Of a stretch of 64,000 nucleotides of DNA, positions 46,085-56,989 are shown piece by piece (within the stretch, counting starts at the first letter, position 1; the number at the start of each line of letters is the position of its first letter). The notes beneath the pieces were generated by a model. That model was not told the origin of the DNA and made no database searches. It saw nothing but the letters and a program-made list of their open reading frames with translations. The DNA is from Acanthosepion pharaonis (Eukaryota; Mollusca; Cephalopoda; Sepiida; Sepiidae), in assembly GCA_903632075.3 (NCBI GenBank), contig CAHIKZ030004135.1, forward strand, positions 1,032,001 through 1,096,000. The letters run 5' to 3'. The position numbers and the translations under genes were made by a program.

Positions 46085-46390
46085 TTCTTCTTCTTCTTCT
46101 TCTTCTTCTTCTTTATACCATGCCCATTCAGAACGTGGGTAATCATGGCTCTCCACAATTTCCTGTTCTATGTAGCTCTTAATAAATTTTATCTTTTTGT
46201 TATCTCTCATAAACCCTATTCCACCATCCATTTACTCAAGCTCGCCAGGTAGGTTATGCTTTGTTTCCCTTTATATTTCCTCCTCTAGTCTTGTCCTGAG
46301 AGTTTCAAATTTCTCAAACCCTCTTTCTTCATGATGTATCCTAAAAATTTCAACTGTCTCTTCTTGAAGTACAATTGTCCTTTTTGGCGT
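46085..46390 (-). pseudogene. RTE-like LINE (family C), ORF C-terminus with (AAG)n tail
   Basis: Minus strand: YFKKRQLKFLGYIMKKEGLR then NLKLSGQD (46385-46290), GKQSITYLASLSKWMVE (46280-46225), EITKR, NLLRAT (46200-46180), RKLWRAMITHVLNGHGI (46175-46125), then KKKK from the (AAG)n tail 46114-46070. Best-preserved copy of family C; a few stops (W to stop, etc.) kill it. Confidence 0.75.
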
Positions 46391-47410
46391 TCCTTAATTT
46401 TAATGTCTTTTTTTTTCTTCTCTTTTGTTCTTTCTAATCCTTTTTCTTTTCTCTACACTTTTTCTCTCTTAGTTACACACTTCTCTTCCTCTCTTTTCAA
46501 ATCCATTCTTATTTTTACTGCTAAACACCTTCTCAGATTTCGTCTTAATTTTTGTTTTGTCTTCATTTCTTTTTTCAACCTCTTTCGCCTCTATGCTTCT
46601 TTCTCGCCTTTTTTTTTACGCTACTCTCTACATCATTCTCTTTCTTTCTCTCCTATTTCACGTTTCCCTCTGCCTCAATCTCTTTCCTCCTCACTTTTTC
46701 ACGCTTTTCTCTTTCTTTCTCTTCGCCACTCGGTTTCTGATCACACTTCTTTTTCCCTCTATTTATTTATTTTCCTTCTTTCTTTCTTTCTTTCGTTTTC
46801 TCACTCTCTTTCACGTTTCGCTCTTCTTCATTCTCTTCACATACCTCCCCCCTCTCTATCACTGTTTCTCTTTATCACAATGCTTTATGTTTCTCTCTTT
46901 TTTACACTTCTCTCTGCCTTATTCTCTGTCTTTTTCTTCACTTCTCTCATTTTTCATCCTTCATTTTACGTCCTTCTTTTTCCTCTTTCTATTTTTCTTC
47001 ACTTTCTTTCTCTTTTTTCATGGTTTCTTCTTCATACTAATTCTTTCTCTTCACTTCTCTCTTTTCACATCCTTCTTTTCCCTCTCTCTATTTATCTTCA
47101 TCTCTCTCTCTTAATTATTCTCTTTTATACTTTTCTTTCTCTCTCTTCTTTCTCTTTAATTCTCGCTTTCTCTCCACATCCACTTCTTCACAGACCTTCT
47201 CTCTACCTCTTTCTTCTTCACGGTTCGCTCATTTTCATTCATTCTCATTACTTCTCTCTTTCTCTTCATATTCCTGCTTTTTTTTTTTTACTATTTCTCT
47301 TCGCCTTATCTATCTATCATGTGAGAGACGATGTATGTTTAATTATCTATTTGTTCATTTGTTTCTTTTCATATCCTACTCACTTCATCATGTCATCATT
47401 TGAAAAGACA
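46391..47410. repeat. Pyrimidine-rich tract, about 1 kb
   Basis: Plus strand is overwhelmingly C and T with CTT/TCTC/TTTC words. The longest open frame of the window (361 codons) lies here and is Phe/Leu/Ser only, an artefact of composition. Confidence 0.85.
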
Positions 47411-48060
47411 CCTTGAAAACGCCTTCGGCGCGCCCTAAACCGTCTTCGCTTCGGCAAATGCGAATAGGCGGGGCGGTGTTAAATTACATGCAACGCCATT
47501 GATTAGAACGGAAATACTTCCCATTCTAGTTTATGCCATTCTCCATCGTTCACTCCACGTCACTTACTTGATTTTCATTGCTGCTTTGTCTCCCATTTTC
47601 TATTTCATTCAACTTTATTTCTCCATTTCTCTATTTTATCTGTTTTTGCCATACACACATTTTTGCGTTTAGAACTTTTGTTTATGAACAAGTTTTTTTC
47701 TGCAATATTTAATTTTCTTTATACCTTCTCTTTTCTTATCTTAATTTCCAACCATTTGCAGATTGTCTTTCCATTATAACTACTTTTTTGTTAGAGTCTG
47801 TTTCCGTACGTTCATCACCGCCATAAGAACTTATATCATCATTGTCATTCGAATAGTTCCGCTACAGCTAAGAAGAATAGAACAAAAACTGGCTTTATTA
47901 CTGCTGCTGCTGCTGTTGTTATTGACAACGCGTCAGATTATGACAATGATCGCGTTGGTTGACGGCTACGGAGGAGAAAATGTCGTATGTCTTCTACTTT
48001 CATTATGTTGCCTTTCTTCCTTCTTTTGTTTCACTTTTATACAGTTTCTGAATTTTCTAT
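47411..48060. other. No gene; small GC-rich patch
   Basis: 47415-47480 is GC-rich (CGCCTTCGGCGCGCC; a CGCC-TTCG-GCG hairpin) in AT-rich surroundings. Remainder unrecognised. Confidence 0.35.
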
Positions 48061-48400
48061 CTTCTCTTCCATGATCATTATAATATTTTTATCTTTCTTC
48101 TTTCTGTTTCTTTATTCTTTTATTCCTTCTTCTTCTGCTTCTTCTTCTTCTTCTTCTGCTTCTTCTTCTTCTTCTTCTGCTTCTTCTTCTTCTTCTTCTT
48201 CTACATTCTATTGTTCTTTCTTTTTTCGTCTTCTTCTTCTTCTACATTCTATTGTTCTTTCTTTTTTCGTCTTCTTCTTCATCTTCTTCCTCGTCCTTTT
48301 CGTCTACATTTTATTTTTCTTCTTTTAGATATACTTTTTGTTTTTTTCCTCTTTTCCTTCATCTCCTTCAACTTCATCTTCCTTTATAATTCATTTTTCT
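48061..48400. repeat. (TTC)n pyrimidine tract with internal duplication
   Basis: TTC repeats, then a 43-bp tandem duplication of TTCTACATTCTATTGTTCTT plus following bases (about 48198-48275). Confidence 0.85.
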
Positions 48401-48617
48401 TAAACGCTATATTCAGTGGATAAAACGTGTTTGAATAGACGCCCCTGATTTTTTCACCTTGTAACTTTACATCTACCTGCATGTGTATGTACTAAATATA
48501 ACGATTAAATAATAAGAATTAATTTCCGATTATGAATAAAATCCAGTAACTCATTAGAAATTATTTTATTTATGTTTCATATACGAAATTACATATATCT
48601 TTCTCTATATATGTATC

Positions 48618-48662
<45 letters not shown>

Positions 48663-49140
48663 TTTGGCAGCAACATATTTCGTTGAATATGGCAGACAAG
48701 GCAAATTTTAAGATAGTTTTTTTATTTAGTTTTTCCAGCGTTCTTACATTTATCCGTTTGGTGGAAGGAAGGGAGTGTAAAAATTGTCCGTATTGCCTAT
48801 TGTCACAGTCGCTTTTCATCACTTCTGTTCGGGTGAGGGTAGCTGTTGTTAATTTTCTTAATGTTTGACAGTTTAAGATGGTTTGTTTTGTGTGTATGTT
48901 GTTTTCAATACTATTTATTCCGATCTTCGCGTTTTGAGCGCGACTGGATTTTTTTTAAACTTTCAACACCCCATTCCCACTGTTGAATAAGATGAGATTG
49001 ATAGTGGGAGTGAGATGCTTTATATACAGGGCCTCTCTCACAGCGAGATGTTTATAGAAATTTAGGATTTTCAACCAGAATTTTTCTTAAGGGTTCTTGC
49101 AAATTGTATGTAGCTAGATGTTTTTATGGCACTTTGATCA
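48401..49140. other. No recognisable gene; TA repeat
   Basis: (TA)19 at 48623-48661. Open frame 48572-48868 is mostly repeat. Confidence 0.4.
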
Positions 49141-49142
49141 GA

Positions 49143-49158
49143 TAAGTGACACACACAC

Positions 49159-49220
<62 letters not shown>

Positions 49221-49680
49221 TGTGTGTGTTTATCTAAAAATAAATACGTTAAAATTCACCCACGGCTTAGTGGTAGAATCTCCGACTGACAGCAATTCAG
49301 TCGGGTTACGATCCTAGCTTGAGGCAACAGGATGTCTAGCCACAGTCTGTCTGTGGATGACTTTATATTGGCTCCTGAAAAAATTAATTTCAGTTGAGCT
49401 CTCTGGGGAGGAGGTGTGGGTTTGTAAACAGTGACTATTATAGCTGATATAGCGAGACTCTTCGCAAAAAGCGAATTGAGTCACTGTCGGTCACTTTGTG
49501 TGTTTATCTAAAAATAAATACGCTAAAATTCACCTTCAGTCCTGCCGTGCGCCGACGGCTTAGTGATAGAATCTCCGACTGACACCAATTCAGTCGGGTT
49601 TCGATACTATAGCTAGAGGCAACCGGATGTCTAGCCACATTGAAGAGCTGCGAAACAGTCTGTCTGTGGATGACTTTATA
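49143..49680. repeat. Tandem duplication with tRNA-like motif, after (CA)(TA)(TG) repeat
   Basis: 49221-49367 and 49497-49676 are the same sequence offset by about 275 bases. Each holds ACGGCTTAGTG(G/A)TAGAATCT and AATTCAGTCGGGTT(A/T)CGAT, resembling tRNA A and B boxes. The first copy lacks 19 and 17 bases present in the second. Confidence 0.7.
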
Positions 49681-49841
49681 TATATATATATATAATTAGT
49701 ATATATATGATTCTTATAATTATAGTACTGTTCATTCCTTCTCTGGTCATTCTCTTTGTCGTACTTGAGAAGTCTTTAAAGTTTGGGTTTCTACATTGTA
49801 AGAAATGAAGTGGGCGTTATGAGATGTAAGCCATCTGGTTC

Positions 49842-50242
49842 TTTAATGTTATGGTCCGGTTCCTTGTACCACGGTGATAGTCCAAGGTAGAACCAATAAA
49901 GAAGAACTCGAACACGGATATGGAATAACACAGATATATTACAAACAGGAATATATACAGAGAAGTAGAAAGTGTTAGTACGAACAATCAGGTTTAGTAG
50001 GGAGAACAATGTAGTCTCGACCAGTATCACTATTCCAATGTCTTGTAGTAATTGTCTGAACATGATTCTGTTTCGGACTGCCTCGGACTCGACTGACTGA
50101 CTCGCTCCAACTGACTGACAGACTCCTGATGGACTTCACTCCAGACTTCAGACTGAACTCCCTGCTTCCTCTTGATGCGCAGTATTTATTACGTATGGAA
50201 TAGTCCATTATGTTATTATGTGTAAGGTCCCATAACATTTAA
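49842..50242 (+). mobile_element. Solo LTR with 5-bp target-site duplication
   Basis: LTR 49847-50237 (391 bp) starts TGTTATGGTCCGG and ends GGTCCCATAACA: TG...CA with an 8-base terminal inverted repeat TGTTATGG/CCATAACA. It is bracketed by exact TTTAA duplications at 49842-49846 and 50238-50242. No internal retroelement coding flanks it, so it is what recombination between two LTRs leaves. A related LTR lies inside the hAT element (52904-53328). Superfamily (Gypsy or Bel) cannot be told. Confidence 0.8.
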
Positions 50243-50830
50243 CCAACTAATTTATTTATTTGGAATTGGCTTGTTAGGGTTTCATTATTTACCTAAAGAA
50301 ATGTTCCTTGTATGGCAGTGTATTCTTAATTCACTTCTCGTTCTTATACTGAAAGGGGACATTTTAACTTACACTAAGTTAAAACTTAATAGTAAATATC
50401 ATACTGGCAGTTTCCTAACTCACCTTACCCTAAGACATATATTCGGAGATAATCATGCACTTAACCGCACTGTTCTTAATCTTATCTTAAATTTCTTTTT
50501 CCGGGTTAATAGATGCGTAAAATTTAAATGGAAAGAGGATGGATCGTATCGACATGACCAGCGACAGAACTGGACAAATTCTTTATCGTTCTCCAACATT
50601 TCTCTTAACTGACAAACAAACCTGTAGCTCTGACTGTACAAGCATAAGCGTTACTCCCTGTTGTTTTTCTATGTGTGATAATGCAATTCATAAAGTTCAA
50701 ATTTAATTGCTAACTTAATTCATAAAGAAACTATGATTACATACACTGGAATCGCACATTAGGTTAACTGAATACCACAGACATCTCCACGTAAGCACCG
50801 AGATTCGAGCTATCTATCTATTTTTATTTA
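50243..50830. other. No recognisable gene
   Basis: An open frame of 113 codons (50271-50612) has no motif I recognise and starts only a few bases beyond the solo LTR. Confidence 0.4.
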
Positions 50831-50834
50831 TTTT

Positions 50835-51941
50835 TCAAGAAAAGTAGATAGATCTACCTATCGCCCGGTCTGTATTACTCCACGATCTTTTGAACAGGAT
50901 TAGAGGTCTATCCCTTGTTTCCTATTTCATCTGTCCCCACTGGAAACTTCAACCACACTGTAAATGTCTATAGATATCACTCTCCTCTCTCCCATCAGAC
51001 AAAAGGCCCTTGTTAACATGACATCTTTCTTTTATTAACGCAGTAATTAGGAATTATTTTGTGATTTCCTTCGCAATAGCCAGTGGATTGATATTTTTAA
51101 TCATGCTGTTCAGAAATGTGCAACTGAGGTTTCTTCCTAAGTGAATAGCGACACCGAAATTTTCGTGCCTGCACGGAATTACAAAGTAAAACCATAATTT
51201 TCTTCTTGGTTCTCTCCTGTCTCTTCAGCCGCTATAGCCCACTGTAATCATTTCTTCCAATTATACCAGAGCGACAGGTCCGATTGTAACAGACGTCTCC
51301 TTGTCACCGCACGTAATCAATGCAAGCATGTACTCAAAGTCATTATTCGCTGATAGAATGAAACACCGTATATACTCTAACAAGTTTGGTTCTAGAGACT
51401 ACTGCTAGCTATGCTAGCTATACTTGTGTTGTCATCTATTACATAAATTCCCTTCCAACACCACTCTCGACTGATCTGGATTATCTCTTCCTCTGACAAC
51501 AGAACCTCTACTGATATGCCCATAGGTCTGTCCATGGTCTCTGCTATCATTTCTAAACTAAAACCCTACATGACTTGCAGATTTGATGGTATCCCGGCAA
51601 TTGTCTTAAAGAAACGTGCTCCTGAAATGGCTCTTGTTCACTCCAAGCTATACAATAAATGCCTCGCTACTTATGGCTTTCCAACTTGTTGGAAATCGTC
51701 CTTTTAGTTTGTGTCTTTAAGCACATGGGGAGAACCACCTGAATCCTCCAATTACTCCCCCCCGACTATTAGTCGCTGAGCTCTTTTTGGAAAAGTATTA
51801 AGGGCTCTAATCCATACCGAATACCGAAATCTTACTTAACATGATCTCCTTTCGCTTAAACAATATGGTTTCCATTTCTCCAGCTCTACCGCTGATGTGT
51901 TAACAGCCATCACTGAATTTGTATATCATTGTATATCAACG

Positions 51942-51945
<4 letters not shown>
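50835..51945 (+). pseudogene. CR1-like LINE (family B), 5' leader, linker and RT fingers, relic
   Basis: 50835-50950 is the family leader (CTACCTATCGCCCGG, TTTTGAACAGGATTAGAGG). The endonuclease domain is deleted. From about 51050 the sequence follows 63060-64000: GATTTCCTTCGCAATAGCC, then the linker (CGACAGGTCCGATTGTAAC), then RT start with FDGIPAIVLKKRAPEMALVH (51577-51640), SKLYNKCLATYGFPTCWKSS, and KQYGFHFSSSTADVLTAITE (51860-51920). It stops at a TA microsatellite at 51945. Several frame breaks. Confidence 0.75.
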
Positions 51946-51975
<30 letters not shown>

Positions 51976-51977
<2 letters not shown>

Positions 51978-52064
51978 TTAGTTGTATTTATGTAAATTTG
52001 TGACCCTGGGTTTTAAAATCCAGGCTCACAAACCCAGGGTCACAACGAATCAATACAACTAAGT
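51976..52064. repeat. Perfect double hairpin beside TA repeat
   Basis: ACTTAGTTGTATT ... AATACAACTAAGT (13-bp outer stem) encloses TTGTGACCCTGGGTTT ... AAACCCAGGGTCACAA (16-bp inner stem). Likely a small foldback or MITE end product. Confidence 0.85.
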
Positions 52065-52142
52065 ATGTTCGTTCTATCACAGATATAGAGTGCTTTCCAA
52101 TAAGTATAATAATATATATATATAAATTTCATATATATATTT

Positions 52143-52195
<53 letters not shown>

Positions 52196-52898
52196 AGAAA
52201 GTACTTTCTTATATATCCCACACGGAGTATAAAAATATATAGGAAAAAGAAGTGAAAATGCAACTGGAGTTTTTTTAAGAATATTCATTTAGACCAGGGG
52301 TTCTCAGCCTTTTTATCCTATTGTCCCCTTTTCGCAGATTTTTTTTTTTTTTGAGGTAATCGTCCATGCCCATTTGCAAAAATATAAATTAAAATATTTT
52401 AATTACATTACTTTTTACTGTAATATTTGTGGTTGATGCTTTTCTGCTAGAAATTTAATATTTGATTTGAGATTACGTCTCCTCGAGTAAATATATCAAT
52501 TTTATTTCTTTCTTTGGTCAAGATTTTATTGATTGCATTGAATCCACATTCAACAACATCAGAAGTTGGAAAGCATAGAAGTATTTCAGACCATATGTTC
52601 GGATAAAGCTGTTTCGCTGTATTTGACAGCCATTTTATTCTGTTATTCCGCCGCTTTCGCATTTGTACTTCCATTGATCATTGTATTTCAATTCAATAAG
52701 TTCTTCCTGCATATTTTCACTGACAGCTTCTGTGTCACAACTGAAGGGATCCATCATCCACGGATGAAAACCTCTAACGAAAATAAATCTGAAAATCGAC
52801 TACTTATTTCTTCTTTCAATTTCAATAAATATTCTGCGTACATTTTACTAGATTCTTCTGTGTCATGGGTCCTTACCTCTAACTACAGAATGAACTCT

Positions 52899-53333
52899 TT
52901 CTAACACTATGTATACTACGCCTCTCAAGAGAGAGGAACGAATCAAGCCGAGCTTCTCGGCTTGACGGTCGAACTCTCTGCCTCTGAGCAGAGAGGAACC
53001 CGGACGAGGCTCCGCCGAAGGGCAGAGTCTCGTTCGTGGATAATGACCAACCGATCCCGTTTATACGGGTTTTACGGGCATTTTTTTGGCCGAGCCTACG
53101 GGCTCGGAAAACCCACGTAAAACTCGGCCTTGTGCCACATCTATCCCTTTTGGGACGGGGCAAGTAAATATTGAATCGAGTCGAGCCGATAGTAGTTCAC
53201 TCCAAACCAGACTGACAGTCATACTAACACCTTCTACATTTTGTATTATTATTTCGTGTAATATACCTTCGTTATTTCTACTCTTGTGTTCGTGCTGTTC
53301 TTCCTTGATTCTAACCCGGACCATAACATTCTG
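52899..53333 (-). mobile_element. Solo LTR inserted in the hAT element
   Basis: 52904-53328 separates two consecutive transposase segments (EFIL.LEVRTHDTEESSKMY left; KAFSETLFRVNI right). Minus strand starts TGTTATGGTCCGGGTTAGAA, like the solo LTR at 49847, and shares with it GAAGAAC(T/AG)CGAACAC and GTAGAA(A/G)GTGTTAGTA. Flanks TTCTA and TTCTG match at 4 of 5. GC-richer than its host, including a CGGCCTTGTGCCACAT word seen elsewhere. Confidence 0.65.
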
Positions 53334-54641
53334 AGAGGTTTACTTCTGTAAACTCGGGCCTGTTATTGAAATTCTTCTTCTATATATTAACCCGAAATAA
53401 TGTTTCAGAAAAGGCTTTCAGAACACGTTTGCAATCTAGAAATGCGTATAATCTACCTTTAATCTGGAGTGAAACTTTATTGAACTTTCGAAAAATCCAT
53501 GATAAAAAGTGCCCGATTTCCTCTGCCACATTTTTCTCACCAACATTTTCCAAAAAATTAACTATTTTACCAAATAGGTTTATAAATCTGACCAAGCAAT
53601 TTCTTTTCGAAAGCCAACAGTCTTCCGTATGAATAATAACTTTTATATGCTGTACTTCGGTATCAATAAAAAAAATTTCCAAGTCTGTTATATTTGTTGT
53701 GAAATCTTATTTTATTGACTGTTTTAATAACTACTGTCAATGACTCATGAAGATCAGGGCTAATATTTTTAATAACTAGATGATGACGATGTGCCACGCA
53801 ATGCACGGCAAGAATAGAAAGAAATATATTTTTTAAATATTCAATAAATTTTTTATGCTTACCAAACATCGATGGAGCACCAACCGTTACACAGGATACC
53901 ACGTTTTCAAAATGTCCGTGATTTTTGTCAAACATAGTTTTTGCAGTTTCAAAAACAAATAATCTTGTGGTGTAAGTTTCTAAGTTTCACAAACAACTCT
54001 TCACACAGTTTGTATTAATTATTTATATAACGAAATATCCCATAAGAATATCTCTATTATCTATAATCTGAAATGAGAATTTAGTGTTTTTTTTTTTAAT
54101 TTTTCAACTAGTTGGCTTTCCCAATTTGCTGATATTTCATCAATTCTTCTCCAGATTGAATCATTGCTCAGTGTCAATGCTTTTAAGACATTTGCCGAAT
54201 CTTGCTACAACTGAGTTTTCATGAGAATTTCAAAGAATTTTAATTTTCAACAACTATATGTACACGTCCAGTTTTTTGCAATTAATTGCGCTATTTCATA
54301 AGATGCAATCAAGCAACTTTCATTTGTTTCTGTAGGTTTTTTTTTTTCAAATAACATAAAGAGTATTTCGTTGGTTAAAATTTTTCTTTAAATTTACTAA
54401 ATAAGCAATGGGTTTGTACAAATTGTCTGAATGTTTTCCTTTTTAAATGCTCTAAAAACCTTGACGGTTCCATCGCTTCATTAGAAAATGAGATGTTGCA
54501 AATATGGCACATATGTTGCCTTTGATCAATTGTAGCCAATAAACCAAATATTCTTCTATATACTGTCTACATTTCTTTTTTGAAATTCAGGATTAATGAA
54601 AAAAGAGCTAAAAACCAAGACAACCCAGCCCCGGCACAACT

Positions 54642-54832
54642 CACTGTCAGAAAAAAAATTAATTTTAAAATAAATATAAATAAAATGATTATAATTATTT
54701 TTTAATTATTAAAATTAATGAGTATTATAATGATTACTGTCAGAAAAATTTTTTAAAATAAATATAAATAGAATAATTATAATTATTTTTAATTATTAAA
54801 ATTAGTGATTATTATAATGATTATAATATTTT
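54642..54832. repeat. Tandem duplication (about 95 bp) in hAT 5' region
   Basis: Two consecutive units beginning ACTGTCAGAAAAA and containing AAATAAATATAAATA(A/G)AAT. Non-coding part of the hAT. Confidence 0.8.
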
Positions 54833-55765
54833 AGTTTTAAAATTTATACATTAGATGATTGAATTTAATTTTTTAGTCTTTTAATATTAATATAAATGCT
54901 TTTTTTTTAATTTTTAAAATCTATATAAATAAAAATAGTAAAAAATTACTTCCATAATTTTGCTTGATTTTTTTCATAAAAATTAAAATAATTTATTAAT
55001 TTATTCATGCTAAAAGCCCAAAAATAGAAATTTTATAATTCTAAAAAGTAAAGTTGTCCTGGCGGCGAATTGTCCCGGTGCCAGATTGTCCTGATGGTCA
55101 CCAGTTGTAATCTCTTGAAAAATATAACACAGAAACAATATTTTCAAGTTATTGTCACTAATTATTAATATTATCACTGTGACTCTACCAACATAAAAAT
55201 TGGCCATCATCCGCTTCTCACGATTACTATTCAAACACTGCAGTTCAATGCACAAGTCAGTAAGTGATAGCAGACGATACTTGCTACCAGATACCGAACG
55301 AAATGTTACAAAATCATTTGTTCGTTTGAAACATATAGAGATATGTAACTGTTTTACAAAAGGAGTATTTCTACTCGACGCAGTATGATGATCCTACCAT
55401 TAAAATATTTATTTCGTCCTTAAAGAGTTAAAAACTTAAACAGATGTGAAAGTATAAATTTAGAAACGTTTATTAAAGCATAAACTTGTAATTCTTATTT
55501 ACGAATGTTTCCACTATGAAACAATCGCACCTGAGGGGTTTGTCGCCCCCGCTGAGTATGCCTGATTTATAGTAACTTGACCGTTTTCACAGAGAGATAT
55601 GATTTTTTTAAAGTTGAATTGAGATGGAGAGACATGTGGCTGAACAGCTCATAACATCGCCACACGTCTCCCTATCTCCATTTAACTTTTCAACTTAACC
55701 AGTTGCATTTTCAATTTCTTTTACCTATAATATAACGATATGATGACAATATAGTTTTAAGTTAT

Positions 55766-55767
55766 GC

Positions 55768-55833
<66 letters not shown>
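55766..55833. repeat. (TA)n(TG)n microsatellite
   Basis: About 10 TA then 23 TG units. Confidence 0.95.
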
Positions 55834-55837
<4 letters not shown>

Positions 55838-56151
55838 GCTCAGTATCAGGGATATCGGGTGTGTAAATATTAAAGTAGACACCCAGGTCAACACCGAGCA
55901 GCGAAATTTGAACTTCAGGCAGACAGACGCATGCGCTGAACGCGCCGAACGCATCCACGATGAAAAGAGTTGCCCCAATGCAAAGTGCATATAAAAAAGA
56001 AAAAAGCGAGAAATATAAGCAGTCAATTGCTGATACCTCCTGATGAGTGGATGGACTGATTCCCGGAGGGGGTCTTTCTACGAAATTCTGGAGTCGGGAT
56101 GCTGAACGTAAAATCAATGAGCTAAATAACAAACCATTTACTTGTATTATT

Positions 56152-56152
<1 letters not shown>

Positions 56153-56234
<82 letters not shown>

Positions 56235-56403
56235 AAGTGGACTATGAAGGCAGCCCTCAGAGGCGACAGTCTGTTTCACGCTAAACTCAATCGTCAGGCC
56301 ATCGATTGCGTTTAGCATGAAGCAGAGTGTCGCCTCTAAGTGTTGACTTCAATCTCTATCCTTGATATTGAGCACTTTAACTCATAAATATAGTATATAT
56401 TAA

Positions 56404-56433
<30 letters not shown>
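56153..56433. repeat. (TC)n(TA)n, family-H hairpin, (TA)n
   Basis: (TC)n at 56153-56189 and (TA)n to 56232, then the hairpin 56259-56337: AGAGGCGACA...TGTCGCCTCT outer stem and CGCTAAAC.CAATCG / CGATTG.GTTTAGC inner stem, then another (TA)13 at 56407-56433. Same family as 28785-28905. Confidence 0.8.
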
Positions 56434-56437
<4 letters not shown>

Positions 56438-56985
56438 AAGTGATGAAAATATTATTGTTATAAATTACCAGTTTGATTAGAAATTTTTCTGGTCTTTTCT
56501 TGAATCGAAATCTTATTTTGTTCTTGATTTTATACTATTTCATACATATTCTTATTGCTTTCCGTATTGTTGCTGCTGATATCATTATTAATTATTTCCT
56601 TTATCTTATTTTTAATATTAAACTTTGTACGTTTATGTCTTTCCGTGAATCGTATTTCCATTTGTCTGTTAGAGTGTGTGTAGACCGCACAGAGGACTGT
56701 GAACATTTCCATTTCACCTCATTCTTAATAGCATCATCATCACCAGCAGCAGCAGCAGCATCATCACCAGCAGCAGCAGCAACGTTACATATTTTCCTTT
56801 TATAATTTACTCTTTGTTTTGTTTGTCTTCTTTTTATTTAATTTTCTTCTTCCCCATTTCATTTTCCTGCTGTTATCAAATTCCCAGTTTGTGGCTCTCG
56901 GCTCCCACTGTTTCTCATCATTCTCGCCTTTGCCTGTTTCCATTCTTCATTTTCTTCTTGAAATTGTTCCTCGTTATTTTTTAAT
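56434..56985. other. No recognisable gene
   Basis: Contains a 2 x 20-bp direct repeat CATCATCACCAGCAGCAGCA at 56733-56781. Open frames are low complexity. Confidence 0.4.
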
Positions 56986-56989
56986 CACT

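Larger units (their letters stand above)
52295..55564 (-). mobile_element. hAT DNA transposon, 3.27 kb, with BED-finger transposase relic
   Basis: Ends CAGGGGTTCTCAGC (52295) and, inverted, CAGGCATACTCAGC (55564) share CAGG..T.CTCAGC. Flanking 8-mers ATTTAGAC and ATTTATAG match at 6 of 8, as for an old hAT duplication. Coding (minus): BED finger CHICNISFSNEAMEPSRFLE then HLKR (54513-54445), IASYEIAQLIAKNW (about 54330), LTLSNDSIWRRIDEISANWE (54180-54120), VGAPSMFGKHKKFIEYLKN and ILAVHCVAHRHHLVIKNISP (53885-53760), HTEDCWLSKRNCLVRFINLF (53625-53565), and the dimerisation region FPTSDVVECGFNAINKILTK (52580-52510). Resembles the ZBED5/ZMYM6-type hAT group. Several stops; an LTR interrupts it. 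Confidence 0.8.
52238..55729. mobile_element. Palindromic MITE (family P) split by a hAT element
   Basis: Left part 52238-52294 starts TATAGGAAAAAGAAGTGAAA then ATGCAACTGG. Right part 55565-55729 ends CCAGTTGCATTTTCAATTTC then TTTTACCTATA, its inverse, giving about 30-bp terminal repeats. Internal hairpin GAGATGGAGAGACATGTGGC / GCCACACGTCTCCCTATCTC at 55621-55677. Without the hAT insert the element would be about 214 bp. The copy at 44651 is continuous across the insertion point. Confidence 0.75.

Noticed and set aside
46331..47416. 361-codon open frame, longest in the window
   Set aside because: Phe/Leu/Ser-only translation of a pyrimidine-rich tract; two other frames are open over the same bases.
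56040..56100. Hammerhead motif CTGATGAG...ACGAAAT
   Set aside because: No complementary stem II between the two core parts.
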